Shown piece by piece: positions 14,335 through 24,221 of a stretch of DNA of 64,000 nt. Positions within the stretch are counted from its first letter, which is position 1. Each line of letters begins with the position of its first letter. A program made the translations under genes and the position numbers. The notes under the pieces were generated by a model. It was not told the DNA's origin. It did not search any database and saw nothing but the letters and a program-made list of their open reading frames with translations. Source of the stretch: Rummeliibacillus pycnus (GTDB taxonomy: Bacteria > Bacillota > Bacilli > Bacillales_A > Planococcaceae); the NCBI RefSeq assembly GCF_002884495.1, contig NZ_KZ614145.1, positions 2,866,423 to 2,930,422 of the forward strand, written 5' to 3'.

Positions 14335-14931
14335 CTACAATTCGCGTCTACCTTCTAACGCTTTCGATAAAGTTACTTCATCTGCATACTCTAAATCTCC
14401 TCCCACAGGTAAACCGTGGGCTATACGAGTTGTACGAATACCAGATGGTTTTACAAGACGCGAAATATACATAGCTGTAGCTTCGCCTTCTATTGTAGGG
14501 TTTGTTGCTAATATCAGTTCTTGTACTTCTTCGTTTTGCAATCTTTTTAATAAAGACGGAACGTTTATATCTTCTGGCCCTATACCATCCATTGGAGAGA
14601 TGGCACCTTGTAACACGTGATAAAGACCATGATAATCCCGCATTTTTTCCATCGCAATAACATCTTTTGTGTCTTGTACTACACATATTGTTGAACGATC
14701 ACGTTGTGGATCTTGGCATATATGACAAGGGTCCACATCAGTAATGTGCCCACATACAGAACAGTAGCTTAAATTTCGCTTAGCATCAATTAGAGCTTTA
14801 GCGAAATTAAGCACCACATCTTCTTGCATTGTTAACACAAAAAACGCCAGACGGGACGCAGTTTTTGGCCCGATACCTGGCAACTTCATGAAACTATCAA
14901 TTAATTTGGATATTGGTTCAGGATAATGCAT
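14335..14931 (-). CDS. recR: Recombination mediator RecR
   Basis: A 198-aa ring-forming protein that with RecO loads RecA at gapped DNA. In order it has the helix-hairpin-helix ([16 protein letters not shown]), a four-Cys zinc finger ([16 protein letters not shown]), the Toprim domain ([12 protein letters not shown]...[16 protein letters not shown]) and the C-terminal Walker-B-like [13 protein letters not shown]. It follows ebfC and dnaX in the standard dnaX-ebfC-recR operon. Length equals that of B. subtilis RecR. Confidence 0.97.
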   Translation of the reverse strand: MHYPEPISKLIDSFMKLPGIGPKTASRLAFFVLTMQEDVVLNFAKALIDAKRNLSYCSVCGHITDVDPCHICQDPQRDRSTICVVQDTKDVIAMEKMRDYHGLYHVLQGAISPMDGIGPEDINVPSLLKRLQNEEVQELILATNPTIEGEATAMYISRLVKPSGIRTTRIAHGLPVGGDLEYADEVTLSKALEGRREL

Positions 14932-14943
14932 CCTTTATTCCCC

Positions 14944-15261
14944 CTAAAATCCAGGAAGGTTGATTCCTTTGGTAAATTGCCCCATTGTTGCATTTGTTGT
15001 TTCATCAACTTTAGCAATTGCAGCATTCGTAGCAATAATAATCATATCTTGTAATAATTCAACATCTTCCGGATCTACAACTTCTGGACTAATAACAACT
15101 TCTTGCACTTGTTTTTGACCATTCATCACCACTTTTACAAGCCCGTTACTAGCAGTTCCTTCGAAAGTTTGAACCGCCAATTCTTCTTGTGCTTGCATCA
15201 TTTTCTTTTGCATTTTTTGCATCTGTTTCATCATGTTATTCATATTACCCATACCACGCAT
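14944..15261 (-). CDS. yaaK: Nucleoid-associated protein, YbaB/EbfC family
   Basis: A 105-aa DNA-binding dimer of the YbaB/EbfC family. The N-terminal methionine- and lysine-rich helix ([22 protein letters not shown]) is followed by the small sheet with the [17 protein letters not shown] segment. It lies between dnaX and recR, the invariant position of the family. Its role at forks or in the nucleoid is inferred from relatives. Confidence 0.95.
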   Translation of the reverse strand: MRGMGNMNNMMKQMQKMQKKMMQAQEELAVQTFEGTASNGLVKVVMNGQKQVQEVVISPEVVDPEDVELLQDMIIIATNAAIAKVDETTNATMGQFTKGINLPGF

Positions 15262-15287
15262 CGTTAAATTCCTCCTAATATTTAAAT

Positions 15288-17051
15288 TTAATCTTCAATT
15301 TCAACAAAGTCTTTACCAAATAATTTTTCAGCTTCCAAAACAAGTGGATCTTCTGAAGCTTGTTGTTCTTCAACTAAAATAGATTGTACAACCTCAGACA
15401 CTTGTTCGCCAGCCACATCTTCCGATTCAACCTTTTTTTCCGTCTTATGATGTTGAATAAAATCTGCTCTAATTTTCAACCAATTTTCTTCTGGCACAAA
15501 AACTATTTCATAAAGGTTCCCTGTTACCCCCGCCATATACTGTCTAAAATTAGAAATTAATTCTTGATTATCTGCTGCCATTTGGCAATGAATATCATAC
15601 TTGAATTTTAACACAAAAGCACTTGCTGATGCTGCCACTGGTTCTGATTCTTCAAGTAAAGCAGATTGAGGCTTTGGTAACTGATGGAGCACATCAGCCC
15701 ATGCACCTTTTATCATCTGAATATCGTGTTTTGTAGCTGCTTTTAGAACCTCTTGAATTCTACCAACATGAACGTTAAATGTACTTGAAGATTTAACATT
15801 TTGTCTTGTATGAGATTGTGCCTGTGGTTGCTTCTGAGTTATTATGCCATCTTGTTGTATTTGGTGAATTAACGATTCTAGCTCTGTAATCTTTGATTGC
15901 AATTCTACAATCTGAGAATCTGCTGAAGTATTTCCTGAAGAAACAAGTGCAGTAGATGGCCGCATTGTATTTGATTGTGACATTTTCAATAAGGCAGTCT
16001 CTAAATATACTTTTGAATGTAATGAAAGTCGCATCTCTTGTTGTGTTTTCGAAAGAATATCAATAAAGCTATAAAGTGTATTCATCGAAAAATCGTTAGC
16101 TAACGTTTGAAACTTCTCGTCTGTCGTAGCTAATTCAAGTAAATCATCTAAATCTGGTGCTGTTTGAATTAATAATAGATCTCTAAAAAATGTAATAAGA
16201 TCTTCTGAAAGACGAACTGCATCTTTCCCTTCACTCATTAATTGTTCTAGCATAGCTAATACTCTTGCTACATCTCTTTCAGCTAAACTTTTTGCCAACT
16301 CATAAAAAACTTCTTGACTAATAGACCCTGTTACAAATAGTGCATCTTCAAGAGTTAGCTGTTCACCACTAAATGAAACTACTTGATCTAACATACTTAA
16401 CGCATCACGCATACCGCCAGCTGCAGACTTAGTGATTACTTTTAGCGCTTGTTCATCATAAGACAAATGAATATCTTCAAGCACTACCTTCATACGTTCT
16501 AAAATATCTACAGAAGATAAACGTTTAAAGTCAAAACGTTGGCAACGAGAAATGATTGTTGCTGGTATCTTATGTGGTTCAGTAGTGGCTAATATAAAGA
16601 CAACATGCGAAGGAGGTTCTTCTAGTGTCTTTAATAGCGCATTAAAGGCACTTGTAGAAAGCATATGCACTTCATCAATGATATAAACCTTATAGCGAGC
16701 GCTTGCAGGTGCAAAACGAACTTTCTCAATAATCTCACGCATTTCATCTACACTTGAATTGGATGCAGCATCGAACTCAATCACATCTGGATGTGAACCA
16801 TTTGTAATGCTTTTACACGTTGCACATTCATTACAAGGTTCTTCAGTTGGAGCATGCTCACAATTTAATGCTTTTGCAAAGATCTTCGCTGTGCTCGTTT
16901 TACCAGTACCACGTGGACCTGAGAATAGATAAGCATGAGTTGTTTTATTGGCTAGGAGAGCATTTTGAAGTGTTCGTTTCACATGAGATTGTCCTGACAT
17001 TTCTCTAAATGATTGTGGACGATACACTCGATAAAAAGCCTGATATGTCAA
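15288..17051 (-). CDS. dnaX: DNA polymerase III gamma/tau subunit
   Basis: The clamp-loader ATPase, 587 aa. Walker A is [12 protein letters not shown] (about residue 45), the zinc module is CEHA...CNECATC, Walker B is DEVHMLS, and the arginine finger is SRCQRF. The tau-like tail extends past residue 370. The start is a TTG at 17051 with AAGGAGAG six bases upstream. A longer reading to 17153 would run through the ribosome site and has no family match in its first 34 residues. It heads the dnaX-yaaK-recR-yaaL-bofA run and is preceded by the SRP RNA terminator. No slippery heptamer was confirmed. Confidence 0.96.
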   Translation of the reverse strand: MTYQAFYRVYRPQSFREMSGQSHVKRTLQNALLANKTTHAYLFSGPRGTGKTSTAKIFAKALNCEHAPTEEPCNECATCKSITNGSHPDVIEFDAASNSSVDEMREIIEKVRFAPASARYKVYIIDEVHMLSTSAFNALLKTLEEPPSHVVFILATTEPHKIPATIISRCQRFDFKRLSSVDILERMKVVLEDIHLSYDEQALKVITKSAAGGMRDALSMLDQVVSFSGEQLTLEDALFVTGSISQEVFYELAKSLAERDVARVLAMLEQLMSEGKDAVRLSEDLITFFRDLLLIQTAPDLDDLLELATTDEKFQTLANDFSMNTLYSFIDILSKTQQEMRLSLHSKVYLETALLKMSQSNTMRPSTALVSSGNTSADSQIVELQSKITELESLIHQIQQDGIITQKQPQAQSHTRQNVKSSSTFNVHVGRIQEVLKAATKHDIQMIKGAWADVLHQLPKPQSALLEESEPVAASASAFVLKFKYDIHCQMAADNQELISNFRQYMAGVTGNLYEIVFVPEENWLKIRADFIQHHKTEKKVESEDVAGEQVSEVVQSILVEEQQASEDPLVLEAEKLFGKDFVEIED

Positions 17052-17142
17052 TGGTTTTCTCTCCTTTCTGCCGTTACAGTTTAATAAATTTATTATAGCA
17101 TAAAGCTGGTTAGAAACCTTGATTGTAGTATGTATAAAAAAG

Positions 17143-17175
17143 AAAAAACTCACTTGTCAAAAAGACAAGTGAGTT
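17143..17175 (-). terminator. Terminator of the SRP RNA gene
   Basis: An 11-bp stem (ACTCACTTGTC with GACAAGTGAGT, 5-base loop) is followed by six Ts on the minus strand. It separates the SRP RNA from dnaX. Confidence 0.9.
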
Positions 17176-17189
17176 TGAATTCACACGGT

Positions 17190-17464
17190 TAATGCCGTGC
17201 ACCTTTTCTCGACAGCCGTACATAAGCGTTACTCTTGTCGTTAGCTCAGATTAGGCTACCCCGCGGCACATGAGTGAGACCACTTAATGCTGCTTCCTTC
17301 CGGACCTGACATGGTTCATGGGGACTCATTGCGCAGGACCCAATCGTCAACGCCACGTGCAAGAGGCAGACCAAACATACGGACAGCCTCAAAAAGGGAT
17401 TCAGTCTCGCTAAAGCGGATTGCGAGTTACAGGACACCGCTACCTTCCCACCTAGCACGGCAAC
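17190..17464 (-). ncRNA. scr: Signal recognition particle RNA (scRNA, long Bacillus type)
   Basis: The large SRP RNA of about 271-275 nt, with Alu-like and S domains, as in Bacillus. The S-domain signature GTCAGGTCCGGAAGGAAGCAG is present on the minus strand near 17290-17315. The terminal helix is visible: TGCCGTGC near the 5' end pairs with GCACGGCA near the 3' end (17193-17200). It partners Ffh in targeting membrane and secreted proteins. The position upstream of dnaX matches B. subtilis scr. Confidence 0.95.
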
Positions 17465-17468
17465 TCCT

Positions 17469-17497
17469 AGTATACGAACTGTTACAAAAAAAATCAA
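17469..17497 (-). promoter_or_regulatory. SRP RNA promoter
   Basis: -35 TTGATT (17492-17497) and -10 TATACT (17469-17474) lie 17 bases apart on the minus strand. The -10 ends only five bases above the assigned 5' end of the SRP RNA. Confidence 0.75.
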
Positions 17498-17847
17498 CTA
17501 AAAAAATTTACCATTTAATAAAAGCTTTAATATTAACAATACAACCGACATTTCATTCCGCTAAAAAGCATCCTCTCGCATGCGAAGTAACATGCCTCAT
17601 GCGGGAAATATTTCTGCTGTCGCCCGTTTGAGAGAAGCTTTTTAAAATGATTTTCTACCTGAACCGTCTTTTTTAAATAAATTAATCTAAATAAATATAT
17701 GAGCATAAATCATAGTCATTGCTCACTTATACTGCCGTTTACTACGCTGAATTTTATTGAACTCATGTATTACGAAACAACTCATTGATCGGTTTCGAAA
17801 GTAACAATTTATCTTTTTAAAAAAGAAAATAATTTTCCACGAAACTA
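17498..17847. other. Gene-free stretch between SRP RNA and tRNA-Ser
   Basis: About 350 AT-rich bases with no supported gene. A GC-richer patch at 17565-17610 (CGCATGCGAAGTAACATGCC and nearby) contains short complementary words but no T-run, so I cannot call a terminator or RNA. Confidence 0.4.
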
Positions 17848-17876
17848 TTGACGAGTTTTAAAAATGGTGATAAAGT
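17848..17876 (+). promoter_or_regulatory. Likely tRNA-Ser promoter
   Basis: -35 TTGACG (17848-17853) and -10 TAAAGT (17871-17876), 17 bases apart, lie 32 bases before the tRNA. Confidence 0.5.
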
Positions 17877-17908
17877 ATATTTTGTCAGTAAGACAGCAAT
17901 ACTTTTTC

Positions 17909-18001
17909 GGAGGAATACCCAAGTCTGGCTGAAGGGATCGGTCTTGAAAACCGACAGGCGGGTCAAACCGCGCGGGGGTTCGAATCCCTCTTCCTCCTCC
18001 A
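17909..18001 (+). tRNA. tRNA-Ser (UGA anticodon)
   Basis: A 93-nt type II tRNA with the long variable arm of serine tRNAs. The acceptor GGAGGAA pairs with TTCCTCC, the anticodon loop reads CTTGAAA (anticodon TGA), and the T arm GGGGGTTCGAATCCCTC is present. The encoded CCA ends at 18001. It lies on the plus strand between SRP RNA and the LOG-family gene, against its neighbours. Confidence 0.97.
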
Positions 18002-18043
18002 TTTTATTTTTATAAAAAAACACGCGCATAATATTGAGATTGT

Positions 18044-18071
18044 ATTCGTTACAAATTGTAACGAATTTTTC
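18044..18071 (+). terminator. Terminator after tRNA-Ser
   Basis: A perfect 10-bp stem (ATTCGTTACA with TGTAACGAAT, 3-base loop) is followed by TTTTT. Confidence 0.85.
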
Positions 18072-18098
18072 TTAACGCTATATAATCTGAAAATTCTA

Positions 18099-18129
18099 AA
18101 ACAAACTACTTTGTGGTTTGTTTTTTTAT
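18099..18129. terminator. Second hairpin after tRNA-Ser / LOG gene
   Basis: ACAAACTAC and GTGGTTTGT pair (one G-U) with a 3-base loop and seven Ts on the plus strand. It may also serve the convergent LOG-family gene. Confidence 0.7.
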
Positions 18130-18195
18130 ATTTTATAAAGTATAGATTTACAATCTATAGAAAAAGAACTTTATTAGATTATCATTTGAATTTTC

Positions 18196-18741
18196 TTATC
18201 TTTCATCCTTTTTTTGAATAATTTGTAGTAAATCCTCTGGCTTTTGAACAATATAAATATAGTCTAATTGTTCTTGTTGCATAAATCCTTCATCAACCAT
18301 ATATTGTAGTTGTAATCGCAGCAATTGATAGTAATGATTTATATTGTACAAACATATTGGCTTATGATGCTGCCCTATTTGAGATAATGTCACAACGTCG
18401 AAAAACTCATCCATTGTTCCTGCTCCACCAGGTAAGGCAATTAGTAAATCTGCTAATTCCATCATTTTAGCCTTACGTTCATGCAAGGTCTTCACATAAT
18501 GTAATTCAGTAATATGTTCATGTATTACTTCTTTCCAGTGAAAAAAATCTGGCATTACGCCAATAACATGACCACTATTAGCAATAGCTGCATCAGCTAT
18601 TTTCCCCATTAATCCTTGATTGGATCCTCCATAAACGATATCTATTTGATTTCTGGCTAAGTAAGCACCTAATTCTTCGGCTTTTTGTACATATATCGGG
18701 TTTTTCCCCACCTTTGATCCACAATAAATTCCTACTCGCAT
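18196..18741 (-). CDS. LOG family (TIGR00730) nucleotide phosphoribohydrolase-like protein
   Basis: A 181-aa Rossmann-like protein of the family often labelled lysine decarboxylase. Better-studied members release cytokinin-type bases from nucleoside monophosphates. The signature PGGAGTMDEFFDV (about residue 97) holds the catalytic Glu of PGGxGTxxE, and YGGSNQGLMG and HERKAKMMELAD are also typical. The ATG at 18741 has GGGGGAT upstream; the TTG at 18753 would lie within it. The physiological substrate here is unknown. It stands alone between tRNA-Ser and dck. Confidence 0.88.
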   Translation of the reverse strand: MRVGIYCGSKVGKNPIYVQKAEELGAYLARNQIDIVYGGSNQGLMGKIADAAIANSGHVIGVMPDFFHWKEVIHEHITELHYVKTLHERKAKMMELADLLIALPGGAGTMDEFFDVVTLSQIGQHHKPICLYNINHYYQLLRLQLQYMVDEGFMQQEQLDYIYIVQKPEDLLQIIQKKDER

Positions 18742-18960
18742 AATATCCCCCAATATCAGATAATTTATATATACTCTCCCTTATTTAGCAGCGTATTTCC
18801 AAAATACTATCTAATACTAAAATGTTAGAAATTGAACTACATTTAATATATATATGTAAAAGAATATTAAAAATAGAACATTATTCAAGCAAGTGAACTG
18901 TACAATAAACTATAATCTTTTATTAACTGAGTCAATTTTATAATGCAAAATCTATATTAA

Positions 18961-19206
18961 AATTCGGGCTTGGCGGCGACTCCTCGAAAATGCATTCGCA
19001 TTTTCTTCGCGCAGTGCTAACTTGAGGATGCTAATTCAATGTCCAACGGGAATAGCTTAAGTTAAAGGCCTCGTAGGAATGGCTTTAAGAAACAAGGCCT
19101 AAGAACATCACGTCCTGTGTCAATGACTCCGTGACTAACATCATGTTGATCCGAGGAAATTGAAGCTAAGCCCACGGAAATGCTTTCCGAAGTAGAACTT
19201 TCGAAT
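18961..19206. repeat. GC-richer structured intergenic element, probable repeat or RNA
   Basis: About 245 bases of distinctly higher GC than the surrounding AT-rich spacer. It contains a perfect 8-bp hairpin (GAAAATGC ATTC GCATTTTC, 18987-19006) and complementary ends (GGGCTT near 18966, AAGCCC near 19174). It contains no reading frame of note. The wording (GGCGGCGACTCC... CCACGGAAATGC) resembles long intergenic repeats I associate with Bacillaceae and Planococcaceae genomes. That link is from memory, not a search. The flanking 18754-18960 and 19207-19330 hold nothing I can name. Confidence 0.55.
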
Positions 19207-19332
19207 ATACAGATTTTATACTTTTATAAGTTGCATTGTCCGTATCTTTTAACAGAAAACTGACAAAATTGACTTATGAAATTGATTCGACTACTCCTTT
19301 GAAAATTTATTATATCTATACCATTAGATAAT

Positions 19333-19378
19333 AAAAGAACTATACGGAAAGATGATTTTCAACTTTCCGTATAGTTCC
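19333..19378 (-). terminator. Terminator after dck
   Basis: A perfect 15-bp stem (GAACTATACGGAAAG with CTTTCCGTATAGTTC, 11-base loop) is followed by TTTTATT on the minus strand. Confidence 0.9.
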
Positions 19379-19388
19379 ATTAATTGAT

Positions 19389-20060
19389 TTATCTACGTCG
19401 CAAATGAGAGGTTTGCTCTATGAAATGGCCAATTCTTTCTAAAATGATTTCAATGGTATCTGGACTTTTCATTAAATCATAATCATTAATATCCAATCGA
19501 AGTACAGGACAAGCATTGAAATCATCAATCCAATTTTCATAGCGGTTATGCATTTCATACCAATATTCTTTATCCGTTTGTTGCTCCATCGGACGACCAC
19601 GTTCCTCAATACGCGCAATGATATCTTCAATTGGACCTTCAAGGTAAATTAACAAGTCCGGATGTGGAAAATATGGTGTCATTACCATTGCATCAAATAA
19701 ATTAGTATATGTTTCAAAATCAGTTGGACTCATTGTCCCTTTATCATAATGCATTTTGGCAAAAATACCTGTATCTTCATAGATAGAGCGATCCTGGATA
19801 AAACCGCCACCATACTCAAAAATACGTTTTTGCTCTTTAAATCGCTCAGCAAGGAAGTAAATTTGCAAATGAAAACTCCATTTACTAAAGTCATCATAAA
19901 ATTTATCTAGATAGGGGTTTGTATCTACTTTTTCAAATGACGTACGAAAATTCAATGCGTTTGCTAACGCTTTTGTCATTGTTGATTTACCGACACCTAC
20001 TGTTCCTGCAATGGTAATAACAGCATTTGATGGAATGCAATATTTCTCTCTTAAATTCAT
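19389..20060 (-). CDS. dck: Deoxyadenosine/deoxycytidine kinase
   Basis: Salvages deoxyadenosine and deoxycytidine by phosphorylation to the monophosphates. The 223-aa protein shows the P-loop AGTVGVGKSTM, the substrate-site FLAERFKEQKRIF, the catalytic DRSIYEDTGIFA (DRS motif) and the lid ARIEERGRPME. It overlaps the dgk stop by ATGA, a sign of coupled translation. The pair order dgk-dck is that of B. subtilis. Which of the two prefers pyrimidine is assigned by closeness to B. subtilis Dck (FLAERFKEQK, YEDTGIFAKMH). Confidence 0.94.
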   Translation of the reverse strand: MNLREKYCIPSNAVITIAGTVGVGKSTMTKALANALNFRTSFEKVDTNPYLDKFYDDFSKWSFHLQIYFLAERFKEQKRIFEYGGGFIQDRSIYEDTGIFAKMHYDKGTMSPTDFETYTNLFDAMVMTPYFPHPDLLIYLEGPIEDIIARIEERGRPMEQQTDKEYWYEMHNRYENWIDDFNACPVLRLDINDYDLMKSPDTIEIILERIGHFIEQTSHLRRR

Positions 20061-20695
20061 GCCTTAAAGCTCCTTCTTTTTAACGTGTCCTTAACTGTAT
20101 TTAAAATTTCCTGTAAATCTTCAATATTTTGTACGAAGTCCATATCATCACCATTAAAACGAATAACAGGTATATCAGGATGCTCTTGTTCAAAAGCACG
20201 GATAAACTCATGATAATCTCCTACTAACCGCTCCATATAATCCTTGGATATCATCTTTTCAAATTCTCTACCCCTCATAGCAATACGCTTCATTAGCGTA
20301 TCTACACTCGCATACAAATAGATAACAATGTTGGGTCTTATCATATCCATCGTTAAAATTTGATAGATATCTTTGTACTTATGAAATTCTGATGGTTGCA
20401 ACGTACGTTTTGCAAATATTAAATTTTTAAAGATATGATAATCTGCTACAACTGGCTGATCTTTAGACAAAATAAGTTTTTTTGTGTCATTTAATTGTTT
20501 ATATCGATTGCATAAGAAGAACATTTCCGTTTGGAAGCTCCACTCATTAATATCTTCATAGAATTTATTTAAAAACGGATTTTCGTCAACAATTTCTTTC
20601 AATAAATGAAACTCAAAATTCTCCGAAATTATTTTAGAAAGTGACGTTTTTCCGACGCCAATAGGCCCTTCTACAGTAATAAACGGAACAGGCAT
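20057..20695 (-). CDS. dgk: Deoxyguanosine kinase
   Basis: Phosphorylates deoxyguanosine in purine deoxynucleoside salvage. The 212-aa protein has the P-loop VEGPIGVGKTSLSK, the Glu-rich EIVDENPFLNKFYEDI region and the lid KRIAMRGREFEK. A VVADYHIFKN segment stands where dck has DRSIYED, matching the YaaG type. The ATG at 20695 has AAGGGGG upstream. It forms a two-gene operon with dck. Confidence 0.92.
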   Translation of the reverse strand: MPVPFITVEGPIGVGKTSLSKIISENFEFHLLKEIVDENPFLNKFYEDINEWSFQTEMFFLCNRYKQLNDTKKLILSKDQPVVADYHIFKNLIFAKRTLQPSEFHKYKDIYQILTMDMIRPNIVIYLYASVDTLMKRIAMRGREFEKMISKDYMERLVGDYHEFIRAFEQEHPDIPVIRFNGDDMDFVQNIEDLQEILNTVKDTLKRRSFKA

Positions 20696-20814
20696 CAGAA
20701 ATCCCCCTTCGCATATCTTTTTTAGTCAATGACTATAATTCTAACACAGTAGAAAAATGAAGGACAGTCCAAGAAAACATTTTACATATTCTTCATTTTA
20801 ATAGAGACAAAATA

Positions 20815-20845
20815 AAAAAGTCTCAGCAACAATGCCAAGACTCTA
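20815..20845 (-). terminator. Terminator after yaaH
   Basis: On the minus strand AGTCTTGGCA and TGCTGAGACT form a 10-bp stem (two G-U) with a 4-base loop and a T-run of six. Confidence 0.8.
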
Positions 20846-20858
20846 AATTACTATTTTA

Positions 20859-22004
20859 TTATACAATATGTTTCACATGAAACATTTGCTGTAAAAGTGC
20901 CCAATTTTGTGGAAATGAGAATCCAAGATGCCAATAGGCAATCCCTTTCAACCTTAAATTCTCTAGTAACTTGAATTTTGCTTCAATAGATCTCGCATCT
21001 TCAAACCAAACAACATGTTCTACCCCGTCTTTCCAATAATGGAAATATGGTGCTTGTGCAATTTCATCATATAAGATTGCAGCGTTATTTTGTTTAGCTA
21101 ATTCAATTGCATATTGTGGACTAACAGCAAGTGCATTTGGGTTTCCCACTTTATACGGCAACTTCCAATCATACCCATATATATTTTGCCCCATCATAAT
21201 TTTTGAGGGCGGTATTGCTGTTACTGCATATTCAAGAACTTGCTTTACCGGACCAATTGGAGATACAGCCATCGGTGGTCCACCACTATATCCCCATTCA
21301 TATGTCATCAATATCACAAAATCAACGACTTCACCAATTGCTTTATAATCATGTCCTTCATACCACTTTCCAGGTTGATTAGCACTTGTTTTAGGTGCTA
21401 ATGCAACAGAAACGGTTAATCCCTCTGGATGAGCTTTTGAAACTAACCTTTTAAGAAACTCAACGTACTTCTCTTTATCTTCTGGAGGTAAATATTCAAA
21501 ATCAACATGAATATCCTTTGCACCATGCTTTTTCGCTTCTTGTAATGCTGACCCAATTATTAAATCTTGTAAATTGGTATCCATAAAAATTTCATGCGCT
21601 AGCGTATCGCTAAATGCGCCATTCTCAATATTGGTAAGTACAATTGCAGAAGCGGTTCTATTTGCCGCTGCAATGTCCCCTAAATCTCCCCAGTCAAGAG
21701 TAGTCAATGTTCCATCCCTTTTTACCTCATATGCAAATGGCATCATATAAGTAAGTAAAGGTGCTCTTTTTCTTAACTCCTGTGAGAGACGTACTGGCAC
21801 ATTTTTTGTATACCATTCCACATAAGCATTCGTCTCAATTGTTTGACGATTTGGATTTGGAGTTTCTGGTAATACAAGCGTTTGTCCCACCACTAGTACG
21901 TCTGGGTTTGGAATTTCATTGATCGCAACAATTGTTGCAACTGTCGTATGATGATCTCTAGCAATTCTATTTAAACTATCTCCCTGTTTTACAACATAGA
22001 TCAA
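20859..22004 (-). CDS. yaaH: Spore cortex N-acetylglucosaminidase, LysM plus GH18 (YaaH/SleL type)
   Basis: A 381-aa germination-type hydrolase that acts on spore cortex fragments. Residues 1-45 form one LysM domain (YVVKQGDSLNRIARDH... ILVVGQTLVLP type). The rest is a glycoside hydrolase 18 barrel with DIHVDFEYL carrying the catalytic Glu. Known relatives such as B. subtilis YaaH carry two LysM repeats, so this copy is short at the N-terminus. The TTG at 22004 was chosen because AGGAGG lies 6 bases upstream. There is no signal peptide, usual for spore coat hydrolases. The last codons (MFHVKH) contain a parS-like site. Confidence 0.9.
   Translation of the reverse strand: MIYVVKQGDSLNRIARDHHTTVATIVAINEIPNPDVLVVGQTLVLPETPNPNRQTIETNAYVEWYTKNVPVRLSQELRKRAPLLTYMMPFAYEVKRDGTLTTLDWGDLGDIAAANRTASAIVLTNIENGAFSDTLAHEIFMDTNLQDLIIGSALQEAKKHGAKDIHVDFEYLPPEDKEKYVEFLKRLVSKAHPEGLTVSVALAPKTSANQPGKWYEGHDYKAIGEVVDFVILMTYEWGYSGGPPMAVSPIGPVKQVLEYAVTAIPPSKIMMGQNIYGYDWKLPYKVGNPNALAVSPQYAIELAKQNNAAILYDEIAQAPYFHYWKDGVEHVVWFEDARSIEAKFKLLENLRLKGIAYWHLGFSFPQNWALLQQMFHVKHIV
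20869..20884. promoter_or_regulatory. parS-like site in the 3' end of yaaH
   Basis: TGTTTCACATGAAACA, one base from the consensus TGTTTCACGTGAAACA that ParB (Spo0J) binds. It encodes FHVKH near the yaaH C-terminus. Confidence 0.65.
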
Positions 22005-22092
22005 ATGCAGCCTCCTCTCCTTCTTCATGATTACTAACATATGCTATAACATTGCAAATCATGCTAAACTATTTGGCAAGGAGCGTGTCTAA

Positions 22093-22602
<510 letters not shown>

Positions 22603-22806
22603 TGAGGTATATAGGTTGGTATATTTCTTGGCTTTGCACTCGAAAACAAGGTCAATGAAAAAGTGCAATCACACAAAAATTTATAGTATATATGTAATTG
22701 AATGAAGTAGGATTAGCTCTGCTCCATGAGTGAACTGACGAACCTCCTCGTACGAAAATCCTTTGGTCCTGCAATAGCATTATCGCTTTATCATTTTTCA
22801 AAAAGA

Positions 22807-22843
22807 AAAAACTGTAGACAAAATTATAGTTGTCTACAGTCTC
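22807..22843 (-). terminator. Terminator after serS
   Basis: An 11-bp stem (ACTGTAGACAA with TTGTCTACAGT) with an 8-base loop and a T-run on the minus strand. Confidence 0.85.
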
Positions 22844-22864
22844 AAACAATTGAAACATCTATTT

Positions 22865-24151
22865 TTATTTAACTGGCGCTTTGATTTCTTCAATACCACC
22901 CATATATGGTACTAACACTTCAGGGATTTTCACGCTTCCATCAGCTTGTTGGTAATTTTCTAAAATTGCAGCAACAGTGCGGCCTACGGCAAGCCCTGAA
23001 CCATTTAGTGTGTGTACATATTCTGGTTTTGCCCCCGGTTCACGACGGAATCGAATATTTGCACGACGAGCTTGGAAATCTTCAAAGTTAGAGCAAGAAG
23101 AAATTTCACGGTACATATTTTGGGCTGGAATCCAAACTTCTAAATCATATTTTTTCGCAGCTGTGAAACCAAGGTCGGCTGTACACATTTTTAATTTACG
23201 GTATGGCAATCCCAATAATTGAAGAACTTCTTCAGCGTGACCAGTTAGTTTTTCAAGTTCATCATAAGAATCTTCAGGTTTAACAAAGCGTACAAGTTCC
23301 ACTTTATTGAATTGATGTTGGCGAATTAAACCACGTGTATCGCGGCCAGCAGAACCTGCTTCTGATCGGAAACAAGCACTAAATGCTGTGAATGCTTGTG
23401 GAAGTTTTGCACCATCAAGAATTTCATCACGGTAAAAGTTTGTAACTGGTACTTCAGCTGTTGGCACTAAGAAATAATCTGGCTGTTCAACTAAGAACGC
23501 ATCTTCTTCAAATTTAGGAAGTTGACCAGTACCCGTTAAACTTGCGCGATTAGCCATATATGGTGGTAACATTTCTTCATAACCATGTTTATCAGCATGA
23601 AGGTCCATCATAAAATTCCATAATGCACGTTCAAGTCGAGCACCTAAACCACGATAAAATACGAAACGACTTCCTGTCACTTTACCAGCACGTTCGAAGT
23701 CAATAATAGCAAGATCTGTTCCAAGGTCCCAATGAGGTTTGATTTCAAAATCGAATTCAGGCACTTCGCCCCATTTAAATACTTCTTCGTTATCATCTTC
23801 TGAGTCACCTACAGGTACACTTTCATGTGCAATATTAGGCAAACGCATCATCATATCATTAAATTTCGCTTCAACTTCGTTTAATTCAGCATCTAATTTT
23901 TTGATTTCATCATTAACTGCGCGCATATTAGCAATATCTTCATCTGCATTTTCTTTTGCGCGTTTTTTTACAGCAATTGCTTCAGATGCTTTATTTCTTT
24001 CTGCTTTTAACACTTCTGTTTTTGCTATTAAATCACGACGTTGTTGGTCCCATTCTTCAAAATGGTCAATTGTACCAAGATCCTCATTACGATGTGATAA
24101 TTTTTCTTTAATTTCCGCAAAGTTTGAGCGGACTCGTTTAATGTCTAACAT
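22865..24151 (-). CDS. serS: Seryl-tRNA synthetase
   Basis: Charges tRNA-Ser with serine. The 428-aa class II enzyme starts with the long antiparallel coiled-coil arm (residues 1-110, [18 protein letters not shown]) that grips the long variable arm of tRNA-Ser. The catalytic core follows, with motif 2 [15 protein letters not shown] and motif 3 [16 protein letters not shown]. The ATG at 24151 has GGAGGA upstream. The upstream in-frame 22 codons extend into the T-box leader and are excluded. Expression is controlled by the T-box at 24222-24450. Confidence 0.97.
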   Translation of the reverse strand: MLDIKRVRSNFAEIKEKLSHRNEDLGTIDHFEEWDQQRRDLIAKTEVLKAERNKASEAIAVKKRAKENADEDIANMRAVNDEIKKLDAELNEVEAKFNDMMMRLPNIAHESVPVGDSEDDNEEVFKWGEVPEFDFEIKPHWDLGTDLAIIDFERAGKVTGSRFVFYRGLGARLERALWNFMMDLHADKHGYEEMLPPYMANRASLTGTGQLPKFEEDAFLVEQPDYFLVPTAEVPVTNFYRDEILDGAKLPQAFTAFSACFRSEAGSAGRDTRGLIRQHQFNKVELVRFVKPEDSYDELEKLTGHAEEVLQLLGLPYRKLKMCTADLGFTAAKKYDLEVWIPAQNMYREISSCSNFEDFQARRANIRFRREPGAKPEYVHTLNGSGLAVGRTVAAILENYQQADGSVKIPEVLVPYMGGIEEIKAPVK

Positions 24152-24221
24152 ACTCAATTCCTCCGATTGTAAATTCGACTTTAGAAAAGTAGCTAATGTC
24201 AACGTTTCTAAATGCACATAA

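Noticed and set aside
16982-16997. CGTTTCACATGAGATT in dnaX as a parS site
   Set aside because: Too many changes in the right half-site.
15288-17153. Longer dnaX start at 17153
   Set aside because: The first 34 residues run through the ribosome site AAGGAGAG and match no DnaX protein; TTG at 17051 is better.
17246-17631. Frames of 83 and 114 codons over the SRP RNA
   Set aside because: The sequence is the SRP RNA; no protein family fits.
17817-18029. 70-codon minus-strand frame reading EEEEGFEPPRGLTRLSVFKTD
   Set aside because: It is the reverse complement of tRNA-Ser and appears wherever this tRNA occurs.
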